Shown: positions 25,200 through 37,200 of the stretch, one piece after another | Numbering within the stretch: position 1 is the stretch's first letter | How the letters are laid out: every line of letters begins with the position of its first letter | Source: Multifurca ochricompacta | Lineage: Eukaryota; Basidiomycota; Agaricomycetes; Russulales; Russulaceae | Direction of reading: 5' to 3' | Assembly (NCBI GenBank): GCA_022496185.1 | Contig: WTXG01000124.1 | Coordinates: 1-64,000 of the forward strand | Length of the DNA stretch: 64,000 nucleotides | Translations under genes and position numbers: made by a program | Notes under the pieces: generated by a model | What the model was told of the DNA's origin: nothing | The model's input: the letters and a program-made list of their open reading frames with translations, nothing else | Database searches by the model: none

Positions 25200-25579
25200 T
25201 TCAAGAACAAAGTGCAATCTTATCACATTGGAGTCATGTATTTCAGTTTTGGGCATTCAACAGCAGGAAACCATTTTTTTAGTACATAGAATAAAATATG
25301 CAAGCTGTATTATACATTACATGGAATGTAGAAGTAAATCATCATGAATCTAAGTTCTTACCTTGGATTTGATATCCCATGGTGTTCATGAGGTCTGTGC
25401 AGCCTCATGATCACCAGCATGGGCCCAGGTGGCGGTTGTGTTCCTGTCTTCTCTAGATGTTGAACATCCTTTACCAGATGACTAGCATCAGCTCCGATGT
25501 CCTGTGACACCATGCTGTTGATCCAGATTCGATTTTTGTGCAGGAGTTGTGATCGGATAATCTTGATGAACAGGCATGT

Positions 25580-26163
25580 TGTCATGAACTGACACCCTAG
25601 AAAACCTCCTGACCCCCCAGAAATCCTCAGACACTCCCAGAAGACCTTGTAAAACCCTCAGAGACGAAGATAACCCTAGATTAAGACCAGAGAAGGGCCG
25701 GTCCGGACCAGGGCCGGACTCCTGCCAAATTGGAGAGCTGTGGGAAGAGTACTAACAGAACCCCACAATGCCTAAACAGCAGTCCACAAACTGCGGACTG
25801 CGGACTGCGGACTGCGGATTTCTAAGCCCAAAAGTGGGGCTATTCTCATTGGTGGATCAGTAGGGAGTTAAAGCGAAGTTAACCTCCCCTAAAGTGGTGC
25901 ACAGACCAAAGTCCTGGTTGTAATTACGTATATAAACCCTTTGGGAATAGAATGGACAGCTCCAGACTGTCCACTTGTGATCCGGTTCCTGATTACCTAG
26001 GAGATTAGCCCCACCTTGTGGAAGGCTTCTCATCCCTTGCCCTTGAGCTGTTCGCTTCGTCTCCCTTGCACTTTCACCCTCACTCTCATCCTTTGCCCAC
26101 TTCCAAATCCCTTCCCCTTCGCATACAATCCACTGTCCAGGCAGTCGACAGTGAGTTGTAACA
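25580..26163 (+). repeat. Gypsy-1 left LTR
   Basis: 584 bases, starting TGTCATGAACTGACA and ending GAGTTGTAACA. Contains a tandem run of four ACTGCGG heptamers (about 25789-25816), a TATATAAA box at 25929-25936 that probably drives transcription, and a short inverted repeat around the start (TGTCATGAACTGACA). Confidence 0.9.
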
Positions 26164-26210
26164 TTTGGACAGTCTCTTTCACAAGCAGACAGTGACTGAC
26201 AAGTGCCCTA

Positions 26211-28252
26211 GTGTCTCAGAACAGCTCCCCTTTGACCAACTCTTCGGATCAAGCAGCCTCCCCCCCCTACGAGCTTACCCCCCCCCACGAGATCCTCAAC
26301 TTCGCTGCCTTAGTAGAGGCAGCTGCCACAGCATCCCCTGCCCCTCCTTCATCGGTCTTGCCTCCTCTGGAACTCCCAGAACTTCATCCTTTCCCTGTGC
26401 CCTCCCCCACCCTCCAATTGCCCCCTCTTGCTCCTCCAGGCCTCTTAAACGCATCCAATACCTTTGGCACCCCCCCCCCTCGTTATATTCGTCTTCCAAC
26501 CCCTGCTCCACCCCCTCCCACTGCAGCAAACGCCCTCTCTCCCCGCCACCCTGGCCTTGTCCATCGGACACCTCCTCCTTCTCTCATCAATTGCCCCCTT
26601 TGCACTGACCATCCAACCAATCCTCACCAATACCTTATATACTACTCGCTTGACAGTCATCAAGAGTCTTGGGTGCCCGCTCAGTTCTCCAGAGAACCTA
26701 GCTTCTTTGACCAATTCCCCTGCTTTGTGGACGTGCTCGCTGATCTCCCCCATTATCTCCCTGGTGTGGGCATTCCTCTCCGCTTTCCTCACTTTCACAA
26801 CATTCCTATTCGTCCTTGCCTTGATTGATTTCTTCGTTCCCCTTATTACCCCCCCTCCCACTTTGTAAACCTCAATCTTTGTGCCAAAGTAGGTTATTTG
26901 GCCCCCAACCCTCGCACTTTCCAAAGGGGCCTGCTGGTCTATTCCTGGAACGCTTCCCTTGCCCGCTTGAATCGCACCCTCTCCCCAGAACTGCAAGACA
27001 TCTTTAGTGGGGCAAGAACATTACTCCAGGGCTTTGATCTCCTGGATGGACAATTTATCAGCCTCTTCGGCACCCTAAATTTTACTGATCTAGGTGTTAC
27101 AATAGAAGACAGATATTTTACTGTTCGAGACGCACTTAGAACCCACCCAGAGCTCATCCCCTTCACCCAAGCAGTACGTTTACCTACCAACCCTGTCCCC
27201 CTCCTCCCCATTCAGCCTGCAGACGGGTATACCTGCTTTGAAGACATAGATTTCGATAGTAACCTCTAAACAGTATGTTGTGCACCTAACTGTAGAGGTC
27301 CCTGGTAAATAAAGACATCTCTTGGTCCGGGAAAATAGTGTCCTTCCCTGCAGAAAGAGAAGAGTGTCTCCAACGCGTCCAAAGACAATTCAACCACCTT
27401 TTCCAGCTTCACAGAGAAGCACAGCTCGCCCTCCTCTATCCAGAACCACTTATCAGCACCCTCCACGACGATGGACAAGCAGAAGGTTGGTGTGACGTCG
27501 ATACCATCTATCTCCCCCTTCAAATTCTCCTCCCCTTTGGACAAGTCCTCTCCCAAACCCAGTACAACCAGTTCCTGTCTGGGCCCTGTCAGGCCATCCC
27601 TCAAGACTCCCAGCACCAACTTCTCTATTGGCACCTTGCTCAACTCACCCATTCCACAGGAGACCCCCTTGAAACACTCCTAGTCTGTGTCAATGACGAA
27701 TACCTCTGGAAAGAACACATTCCCCCTCGAACCCCAGAACTCGAAACACTCTTGCTCAGAGGAGAACGCCTCTACTACCTCTCCACCTTTCGTCTAGACC
27801 ATACCCGAATCAACCTCACCTTTGACGAGATCCGCCTTCACTCTGCTCCCTCCCCTTCTGGCTGCGCCTTGTAGAAACAGAAGGGATACAAATTGAATAC
27901 CTGTGGACTGCTGATTACTGGGAGACCACCTCACGCAACCACTGCCCCTTCCTTGTTAACCCCCCCATCTTCACAGACCCCCCTATCTCCCCACCTACAC
28001 CGAACTTCCCCAGAACCAGAAGAGCTCGCCTTCCTACCCTTCCCTTGCACAGTCACCCAGAAGAAAGAACGCCTCACCCAGACCCAGACAGCCTTAATTG
28101 GTAACACTACCACTTGGTCTGATCTCGAGACCCCCACAGAAAACACCTCTGACTTTGAAGAAAGCTCCCCTGTATCCAGACAACGCTGCTCTGTATATGA
28201 CCTTTGTACCTGTAATTTCGTCCAGATACTCCCCCTACCCCCCCAGGCATAG
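26211..28252 (+). pseudogene. Gypsy-1 5' coding region of unrecognised type
   Basis: Four open segments, 26211-26828 and 26898-27269 in one frame and 27338-27874 and 27893-28252 in another, look like one long ancestral frame of about 650 codons broken by a few stops and a frameshift. The start is extremely proline-rich; the middle (LNFTDLGVTIEDRYFTVRDA, AEREECLQRVQRQFNHLFQL) looks like a folded, charged protein. I do not recognise a retrotransposon Gag domain, a CCHC knuckle or an aspartic protease DSG motif. It occupies the place of gag-protease, so a divergent Gag is the simplest reading. Confidence 0.5.
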
Positions 28253-28559
28253 TATGTGGAGCCTTCAGCCTTGATACATACTTACCCTCGCATTACTCGA
28301 TCTAATAGGGAAAAGAAATAAAAGACTCCTTTGCATTGTGGCTAGTATTACTGACTGGGCTATCAACCTGCTCCCAACACAGAAAAGTCAGTCCAACTCC
28401 CCCCAAGACAGAAGAAGAAATCCTAGAAACGCAGTAGCACGACACCCCTGCCACCTGCCCCCCATCACACCTCTAAAGACAAAGAGCACAAACCACCCAG
28501 CCCTAGTGCACCACCGGCCAGAAAGACCAACTCCCTCCTGAATACCTCGCATACCGATC

Positions 28560-29880
28560 TGTCTTGAAGAGAAAGCCTCTCAACGTTTGCCACAGCACCA
28601 GCCATGGGACCATGCCATAGAACTCAACCCAGATGCCAAAGTGCGTGACTGCGGCATCTACAAGCTCACCCTGAAGAACAGAAAGCCCTGGAGTTTCTTA
28701 AATGACCACCTGGCCAAGGATATATCAAGAATCTAAGTCCCCCATTGCTAGTCCCTTCTCTTTGTAAAAAAGAAGGATGGAAACACGTCCTGTCCAAGAT
28801 TATCGGGCTTGAATGAAACACAGTAAAGAATGCTTACCCCTACCTTGATCCAGAACTCATTGACAAACTTCACCATGCTCGCTACTTCACCAAGTTTGAT
28901 ATCCGCTGGGGAATAACAATATCCGTATCAAAGAAGGAGATGAATGGAAAGCCGCCTTTAAGACCAACCGAGGTCTCTTTGAACCCTTGCATGTTCTTCG
29001 GACTCGTAACTCCCCTGCCACATTCCAAGCCTTCATGAATAGAGCCTTCGAAGATCTCTTGCCACCGACCATGTTGTCATCTATATGGACGACATCTTAA
29101 TATTTACAGACACTATGGACCACCACAGAACACTTACTCACCAAGTCTCCAGCGCCTCCAACATTTGACTTGTATCTAAAGCCTGAGAAGTGTACCTTTG
29201 CTCAGACAACCATTGACATCTCGCCTAGTCATCACAGCTGGCCGTGTCCAGATGACCCTGCTAAATTAGAAGTATTACGAAATGGCCTCCCCCACGCACC
29301 CTAAAACAACTCCAAGCCTTCCTTGGATTCTGCAACTTCTACCGACGTTTATCAAAGATTTCTCCCTCATTGCCCGCCCCCTCCATGATCTCACCAAAAA
29401 AGATACCCCTTTCCTCTGGACTTCTGACCATGACCTTGCCTTTTCCACCCTAAAGAATGCCTTCACCACTGCCCCTGTCCTCGCCCTCCCTGACCATACT
29501 AAAGCTTTCCGTGTCATCACTGATGCCAGTGACTTTGCTATTGGTGCCATCCTTGAACAACCTGATGAACTCAATCGCTACCATCCCCTTGCCTTCCTAT
29601 CCAAGTCCATGCTGGATGCTGAACGCAACTATGACATCCATGACAAAGAACTTCTTGCCATTGTTCGTGCTCTGGACACCTGGAGACACTACCTTGAGGG
29701 TGCAGCCCTTCCCTTTGAGGTGTGGACTGACCACAACAACCTGACTTACTTCCGCTCCAAGCAGAAGCTCTCCCGCCGCAAGCACGGTGGGCCCTTGAAC
29801 TGTCTCGATACAACTTCACCATTGTTCACAAACCTGGCTCTTTCAACAAATCTGATGCTCTGTCCGGCGTCCAGACCATA
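28560..29880 (+). pseudogene. Gypsy-1 reverse transcriptase and RNase H remnant
   Basis: Reverse-transcriptase fragments are readable in shifting frames: PWDHAIELNP (28600-28630), LLFVKKKDGN, then VVIYMDDILIFTD with the catalytic YMDD at about 29070-29095. Several stops interrupt it. From 29282 a better-preserved stretch covers the end of the thumb and RNase H ([68 protein letters not shown]). The frame breaks again near 29790. Confidence 0.85.
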
Positions 29881-29892
29881 AAGAGGGGATAG
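29879..29892 (+). other. Internal polypurine tract identical to the 3' polypurine tract
   Basis: TAAAGAGGGGATAG at 29879-29892, just after RNase H, is identical over 14 bases to the tract at 31454-31467 that abuts the right LTR. A duplicated internal tract can act as a second plus-strand start (central polypurine tract) in some retroelements; function here is inference. Confidence 0.5.
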
Positions 29893-29947
29893 AGCATGAC
29901 AATGATGAGCGCATACTCCTGACTCTAAGTTTTTTCACATTCAGGCC

Positions 29948-31355
29948 ATGAAACCACAGTCACAACAACTCATGACTCCACTCTACACCGCAAATCAAAG
30001 ACTGCCAGACCATGACAATGAAGTCACCCAAGCCCTGACCACCATCTTGCACAATGGGCCACGCTCCCTTGCCAAAGGACTGGAGGACTGGAACCTAGAA
30101 AATGGCCTAATCCTACATAAAGGCCAAGTCTACATCCCCAAGTCCCAAGAACTACGAAGAGACATTGTAAAGTTACATCATGATTCCATTGCCACAGGAC
30201 ATCCAGGCAGATGGAAACCTATGAACTAGTATCACGAGAATTTTGGTGGCCAGGAATGTCCTCCTTTGTCAAAGAATATGTGGACGGATGTGCCACCTGC
30301 CAAGAAACCAAAGTTCGACCTCGACTACCCATCCCTTTGCAACCCAATCAAGTTCCAACTCGAGTATGGGGAACAATCACCATGGACTTCATTACAGACT
30401 TACCCCTATCTCAGTCATACGACTCCCTATTTGTGGTGGTGGACCGGTTCAGTAAAGCCACCATCATTGTTCTTGCACCAAAGATATCACTGCCCCAGGA
30501 ACCTCCAAACTATTCCTTGAACATGTATGGAGACGCACTGGCCTCCCAGACCAAGTCATCTCTGATCGAGGCCCCCAGTTGCATCCAAGTCATGAAGGAA
30601 ATGTGGAGCAAGCTAGGAGTACAATCATCCTTGAGCACTGCCTATCACCCCCAGACTGATGAGAGACTGAACGGGTCAACCAAGAACTAGAACAATACCT
30701 CCGTGTCTTTGCAACTTCCAACAAGATGACTGGGCAGAATGATCCCCTTTATGGAGTTCGCCCACAATGCTAGAACTCACAGTGCTACTAAAAGATCTCC
30801 CTTTAAATCTGGTATGGCTTCCAACCAGAGTTATTCCCCCACTCCATTTTGCCACCCCTATCCTGTCAGTGAAGAAAGACTCCGCACCCTAGAAACTACC
30901 GTAGTGAAGTAGCTGCTGCCTCCAGGTGGCTGCAGAACTCATGAAACAGTCGAGACCAGATGGACCCCTCCATGCTTTCAAAACAGGGGAGCTGGTTTGG
31001 TTGGAAGGGACAAATATACGCACCACCACCCCAAAGCCAAACTCAGCCCCCGACATCATGTCCTTTTAAAGTCATACATTCTGGCCCTGTCAACTGCAAG
31101 CTTGAACTCCCTAAGTCATGGCGCATCCACCCAGTCTTTCACAACTCTCTCCTGTCCCATTACAAAGAAACCCCAGTCCATGGACCCAACTTCACTCGAC
31201 CACCACCAGAACTTGTGAATGGGGAAGAAGACCATTATGAGATAGAGACCGTCTTACAGTCTGCTCACACCCCTAACAGAAAGGGCATCCGTTACCTTGT
31301 CAATGGAAAGGCTACCCTGCCTCAGAGAACTCGTGGGTCCCCTTCACTGAAATGA
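29948..31355 (+). pseudogene. Gypsy-1 integrase with chromodomain-like tail, broken
   Basis: Segments 29948-30229 and 30211-30690 cover the zinc-binding end (HHDSIATGHPG, CATCQETK) and the DDE core ([28 protein letters not shown]). The conserved glutamate region after the last Asp is reached only after a one-base frame change. A later part (30960-31355) carries the post-core domain and a chromodomain-like remnant (EDHYEIETVLQSA, KGIRYLV). Chromodomains direct chromovirus insertion to heterochromatin. Confidence 0.8.
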
Positions 31356-31453
31356 AGAATGCCATGACCCTGCTTCGGGACTTCCACCATCGACACCCCA
31401 CCCTGCCTAGACCCCCACACCTCTGACAAACTTGCTGTGGCACAGCAAGGCCC

Positions 31454-31467
31454 TAAAGAGGGGATAG
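31454..31467 (+). other. Gypsy-1 3' polypurine tract
   Basis: TAAAGAGGGGATAG directly abuts the TG that opens the right LTR, the expected position and composition of the plus-strand primer. Confidence 0.8.
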
Positions 31468-32046
31468 TGTCATGAACTGACACCCTAGAAAACCTCCTGA
31501 CCCCCCAGAAATCCTCAGACGCTCCCAGAGACCTTGTAAAACCCTCAGAGACGAAGATAACCCTAGATTAAGACCAGAGAAGGGCCGGTCCGGACCAGGG
31601 CCGGACTCCTGCCAAATTGGAGACCTGTGGGAAGAATACTAACAGAACCCACAATGTCTAAACAGCAGTGCACAAACTGCGGACTGCGGACTGCGGACTG
31701 CGGATTCCTAAGCCCAAAAGTGGGGCTATTCTCATTGGTGGATCAGTAGGGAGTTAGAGCGAAGTTAACCTCCCCTAAAGTGGTGCACAGACCAAAGTCC
31801 CGGTTGTAATTACGTATATAAACCTTTGGGAATAGAATGGACAGCTCCAGACTGTCCACTTGTGATCCGGTTCCTGATTACCTAGGAGATTAGCCCCACC
31901 TTGTGGAAGGCTTCTCATCCCCTGCCTTTGAGCTGTTCGCTTCGTCTCCCTTGCACTTTCACCCTCACTCTCATCCTTTGCCCACTTCCAAATCCCTCCC
32001 TTCGCATACAACCCACTGTCCAGGCAGTCGACAGTGAGTTGTAACA
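31468..32046 (+). repeat. Gypsy-1 right LTR
   Basis: 579 bases, same ends as the left LTR, with the four heptamers and the TATATAAA box (31815-31822). Differences from the left LTR are scattered substitutions and small indels. Confidence 0.9.
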
Positions 32047-32447
32047 GTAAGTTGTTCTCTCATATTCAGTGTAGAGAGGGTGATAAAGCTGGATGGGGAC
32101 ATTTTTGAACAGGATGAATTCTTGGGGCTATACTACAGCCCCTTTTTGATCATAGGAATGCTTGTAGGTGGCTGGCCTTAAGGGCAACCTATGGAATGCA
32201 TGGTTGTAAATTAAAATGTGTGGTTATGGAATGCGTGGATTAAATGTGGGATGTGTGGTTATGGACTTGGAATGTGTAGTTGTAGATTAGATTAGTTTGT
32301 AACACAAGGCGATCCCCGAAGCCAAGTGTGGCAGACCACAATCCGCCACAGTGATCATGTTTCCTTCCCATGCCACAGGGAAACCAACACAAACCCTTGG
32401 TGTGTAGTTCAGGAAAGCTCTTGTCTTGCTCTTAAGTGATATATTTT
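32047..32447. other. Spacer between gypsy-1 and the integrase-core pseudogene
   Basis: No conserved protein seen. A short repeated GGAATG(C/T)GTGG word recurs at about 32170-32290. The last part may hold an upstream exon of the integrase-core pseudogene, because a good acceptor (TTTTCCAG) ends near 32449. Confidence 0.35.
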
Positions 32448-34131
32448 CCAGCTCCTGATGAGGACCTTCATCCACTGGTCGAGTATTACTGGCATCTAGG
32501 GTTTTTGGATCAGAGCATTGTCAAACATGTTCTGGATCACTTTGATAAATCTCAGTATGGCTTTAGGTATGTGTGAATCTGCAATTCTGTTCAAACATGT
32601 TAGTGATACTGTTTGTTTCAAAGTATAAGGTCCTTGCGGCAAGTCCGCAAGAAACTTGGGTTGAAGGGAACTTGACAAAAACAGGCTAGTTTCAAAACAA
32701 TCGCCCTTTTGTACAAGAAATCCGAGAATGATTTCTGACAATGGGTGCCTGGCAGATGGTTACTACATTACATCAGGACTATAGCCTGAAGGTGCCCGAG
32801 TATGTGATGTTCATTGTCCACTTGGTGATCTGTATTTCTGACATAAAATGCAGAGCGACTGTTGCCAAGTTTCTGAAACAGACAGAACCAGAGGCTGTTG
32901 AATGTTGGAAAGCACAAAGGTTTCAACGAAAGTGGTTTTGGTCAGCTGGTGTCATGGATATACTGACAATTTATCAACATGATAAATGGAAAAGGTTTGG
33001 CTTATGGCTGCACATTGGCCTTGATCCGTATCCTGGCCGTATTGCATGGTTGAAGGTCTGGTGGTGCAATCACAATCCCCGACTGATTGTGAGTTATTAT
33101 CTTGAAGCCGGGCGCAAAGTTGGAGGTATGTTGGTGTTCATGGTGTCTGCTCAATATCCTCCACTGACATCCCTTTATAACCAGGTATACCCCTTGTCAT
33201 GCAGAGTGACCGTGGAACAGAAAACAATGGTGTTGCAAACTGCCATACTGTCACGCGCCACCAGTTGGATCCCTCCTTGGTCGGTACATTACAACATCAC
33301 TGGTGTGTTGAGAAGTCAAACATCAAGCCTGAAATTGCCTGGTCCTTGTTGCGATGCCAATTCACGCCTGGCTTTGAAGATCATCTTGATTTTGGATATA
33401 ATAATGGGCTATATAATCCTGATGACCCGCTTGAGAAGTAAGGTCATTAGTTATGGCTTCTTGTAGTGAATCCTAATCATATCATTATATGCAGACTTGT
33501 TTTCCGGTGGCTTGCGATCCCATGGCTTCAAGCTGAGCTTGATTCATGGATGCAGCGGTTCAACTCCAGCCCTCGACAGGCTGACAAGCACAAACTTTTG
33601 CCACAAGGCATTCCCAACATAATTCATGCAAAGCCACATCTGTATGGATCACAAGATTTTAAGGTATGACATGATTGACTCCCTCCACTATGCCAACATG
33701 AACTGAGAGTGTTGTTGAGGTTGTTGTGTGTCCTGATCTCTTTGACGAGATGGAGCAAGAATGGGTACGACCGCATGATTCTGTTTTTCAACTTGTTCTG
33801 CCAACTTTGCCCAGCAAATAATGACATTCTATCATGCCATGGGTGAACCTGCAGTGTCATCCCTCACATTTTGGACAATATATCAAGACCTCCTTGCACA
33901 TTTTCATGCCTTACTGGATGATCCCCAACTTGCCGAGGTTCTTCACATGGCAGATGAAGGTGCTGATGAGGAAGTCCCCATTTTAACTGGTTTGCATGAA
34001 TTGTGGCATGGAGACAACATCATAGGTGAGAATGGGTATGTGTACTATGGAGGATTAGAGGATCCTCCATTGAGCAATGATGGAGGTCACAATGGCAAGG
34101 GTGTTGATGTTGAAAACGTGGTAGATCTTTG
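32448..34131 (+). pseudogene. Fungal integrase-core (DDE/rve-like) gene, decayed
   Basis: Matches an integrase-catalytic-core family that is multicopy in mushroom genomes. Recognisable in order: a helix-turn-helix-like N-terminal region (HPLVEYYWHLGFLDQ, VRKKLGLKGT), MGAWQMVTTLHQDY, the core (GVMDILTIYQHDKWKRFGLW, LDPYPGRIAWLKVWW, SDRGTENNGVANCHTVTRHQ) and a C-terminal part (FRWLAIPWLQAELDSWMQ, LLPQGIPNIIHAKP, VPILTGLHELWHG) ending at 34131. Introns are visible at about 33128-33183 and 33440-33494. The N-terminal part has TGA stops at 32673-32675 and 32729-32731 and a frameshift near 32703-32710, and a Tyr stands where family members carry Asp before QHDK. It is therefore probably dead. It is not linked to the neighbouring gypsy element by sequence. 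Confidence 0.75.
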
Positions 34132-34241
34132 AGAATATGCTGATTTTAGTGACTGAGTGTTTTCTATTGCAATGACAATGAAATTTGTTACGTCCTGGTG
34201 GAGAATGGTACACATAATGCAGCTAAACTATACTAACTGTG

Positions 34242-37200
34242 ATGGCTACTAAGTGCAAAACTGCTGGGCAGCGCCTACCATCAAGTTTTTCTCCATTCTC
34301 TACCACATCTGGTTTGACACCAATGGATGAGGGTTATTCTGCTGATTTCACAAACATTGACAAGGAGAAAGCTGTCATCTGTGATAGAGAAGGTTGCCCA
34401 ACCAAGACGTTCCCTCCTGGAACAGACACATTCTATCTTCATAGCAACGATCCCAGCCAAGGAGGTCATAGAGTCTGTCAGGGCTGCTACCAATACTATA
34501 AACAGAAGGAGACCACAAGGCGCAGAGGTACATACTTCTGAATCTTGCTTCATGGCACATTGCAATGGTATTGATGAATATCTTGTAGAAATTGAAGTGG
34601 ACCAGAGTGTGGCATCAGCACAACTGAATGTAGAACGTCGTCAAGCAGTTCATCAACAGATAGCAAAGGCACAATGTGGATGTTAGTGCAATGTTTTACT
34701 GACTTTGACTCATGCAAGAGAAACTCACATCTATCCTCCAGAATATACCAATGTCATTCAGCCAGTTGGCTTTGCATACTCAAATCTGATTGCGCAACGC
34801 AGTTCACTCCCGACATTCCAGGCTGGTCATCTGGTCCAGTCCACCAATGGGCCTGTTCGCATGGCAACTGCAATTCCTACCATTCAACTTCCAGGGAAAA
34901 GGCCTCAGGCTTCTCCCTTCACCGCATCTGCAGGGGTAGTGCTGGGAGGCAGTTCTGGTTATACCAATAATCACTTGTCTTATCAGATGACTCGTCAAAC
35001 CCTTGCAAATAATGCATACGCACTTCATGGTGGTCATGTGGTAATTGTCGAGGTTCGGGCTGTTCATATGCCAGTTGAAAAGACAAAGGCGCAGCTGATT
35101 GGAGTAAGTCAGACACTTAAAAACATGGGTCTCATGGGACTGACATAGATACCTTGTTTCAAGGATGTTCTCCAAGCAGTCGATAACGTTCCTGTTCATA
35201 TTGGTGCTGTTGAGCTCAAGAGCCTCCTCTATGAATGTCTTTTACCTGTGTGGAATGCCTACATCAAGATGGAAGGGTTCCCACTAGAAATCAATGACAT
35301 TATTATGAGGACGAAGGAATGGGTTGAAATTAAACCCTTGAACCCAGATCAGGACGTGATCGCATGCCAGTTTTTCAAATCCGGAAAGGGTGGATTGACA
35401 TTCAAGGCAGGCTGCTGCATCATTCTCTTCCACATCCCGAATGCAATTTACAACCAATATCTTGATTATGCTGAAATGAAGGAGATGGAGAGATTGCAAG
35501 AGGCATGAAACACTCACTGATGTCTATGTGACTGATCAACTGATGTTTCTCCCCACAAAATAGGTGGGACAGCATGATCTGCAAGTCAGGACAAAGCAGG
35601 TGCACACCAGCATCCATTCAGGATCGAGGACTGCAGCATCATCTTCCCATGCAAATATAGCCTCCACCTCTACACCTGCTTCGCCACCTCCCAAGCGTGC
35701 ACGCAAAAACACCCAGCTTGAAGTATCATCAACAATCACTTGCCAGTTGGGGAATGCACTCAGATCTCAGAAACCACTGACAATAAGGGCAGCCTGCTGC
35801 CTATGTGAGGATTGCGTGTTGTGATAAATTACATTCAAAGCAAGGACCTAATTGTAAAAATTCACAGTTGAAACAAAGTCAATCAATGTTACCACCTACC
35901 ATGTCGTGCATCGGACACTGGAAGAGTTATTGCAGCCACATCAGGAGGATATCAATTACAAATGGTACTTGGGGCCAGCTCACGAGACGTCATTGCACTT
36001 GGAGTTTTTGCCGCTGAATCAGAAAAAGGGTGGTTTTAAGCTTGCTACATTTGGAACTGCAAGCCAGGATCTTTTTGGAGCTGGATTCGAGGTCTGTGCC
36101 AAACAGACATTCTATCAAAAGACCGCAACAATCGACTGCACCAGCCAAGGTCCATGCGAAATCACCCAGAACATCCCCCATGATGGCATTACCCAAGTCT
36201 GCAATCTCACAATGGAGATAGCTTGTCTTGTCTGGGCTCATGTACTCCTCAACCTAGTGTACAAGTTCGTTGACAAGAGTATCACATCACATGGAGTGCC
36301 ACCATTTCAGATTCCTCGCATGTGCTTTGTTGAAGCTTCACTAGCTATTGAGCATGTCACAAGCGAATTTGATGAGGCCAGGGCATTCCTGTTGGAGGAA
36401 GTGATTGGTGGGGATGAAGGCCACTTCAGGAAGTATCTGAACAATGTGTCGGCTGCTCCAGTCTCATTTACCAATGAAGATGACGAGGAGCAAGCAGAGT
36501 TTCTCGCCTTCTCACAGCATGTTCAGTACTTCAAAACAAAAAAAATGGCATTTGTTGCTGATTATCAAGGTGAGTCTAATCTTCAAGAATGGCTCCCTTC
36601 ATATATCTCTGTGTTGCTTTTACTTAGTGATGTTCCAGCCCAGCTTGGCCCAAAAGCCGTGGCTTTGGCTCGGCCTGAGGCGGCTCCGGCTTTCCTGAAG
36701 TCTGGGCCAAGCCAAAGCTGCCACAGACGGCTTGGCCCTGGCCCGGCTTGGCCCAAGCTGTGGCTTTTGGCAGAGAAAATTTTATGACATATAACTAGTA
36801 GTTATAGTTCAGCTAATCCAAATATGACTTAGTGTGTTACATATTGCAAAGCTATATTGAAGAAAAAGTTTGAAATGCCACGATAAACATGATCACGTGA
36901 CCCAAATCAACCACTTTGTGATCAGATTTCTACTGATTTTGATGATTGCTATTGCACTTGTATATGCTGTTGAAAGCTGTGGCCTGAGCCGGCGGCTTTG
37001 GCTTTTAGCTTCTCTGAGCTGGGCCAAAGCCCTTGCTGGGCCGTCACAACAGCCTGGCTTGGCCCGGCTTCTGGCTTTGAGCCGGGCCAGGCACATCACT
37101 ACTTTTACTACTAGGTGGAAACTCGATCCTAAGTGACCCTCAAATCGTAACTGACAGGTGAGCCCTATCAATGCTTACATATCATTTATATTGACCAAAT

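Larger units (their letters stand above)
25580..32046 (+). mobile_element. Gypsy-1: decayed Ty3/gypsy chromovirus-type LTR retrotransposon
   Basis: Full structure from left LTR (25580-26163) to right LTR (31468-32046), 6.47 kb. Internal order is unusual 5' frames, reverse transcriptase, RNase H, integrase and a chromodomain-like remnant, which is the Ty3/gypsy order. Every enzyme is broken by stops and frameshifts, so this copy cannot encode its own proteins. The LTRs differ at only a few percent of positions. A purine-rich tract abuts the right LTR. The 5 bases flanking the LTRs (CATGT and GTAAG) do not match, so the target duplication has been lost or the copy is a recombinant. Confidence 0.9.

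Noticed and set aside
25575..32051. Target-site duplication for gypsy-1
   Set aside because: Five-base flanks CATGT and GTAAG do not match, so no duplication can be claimed.
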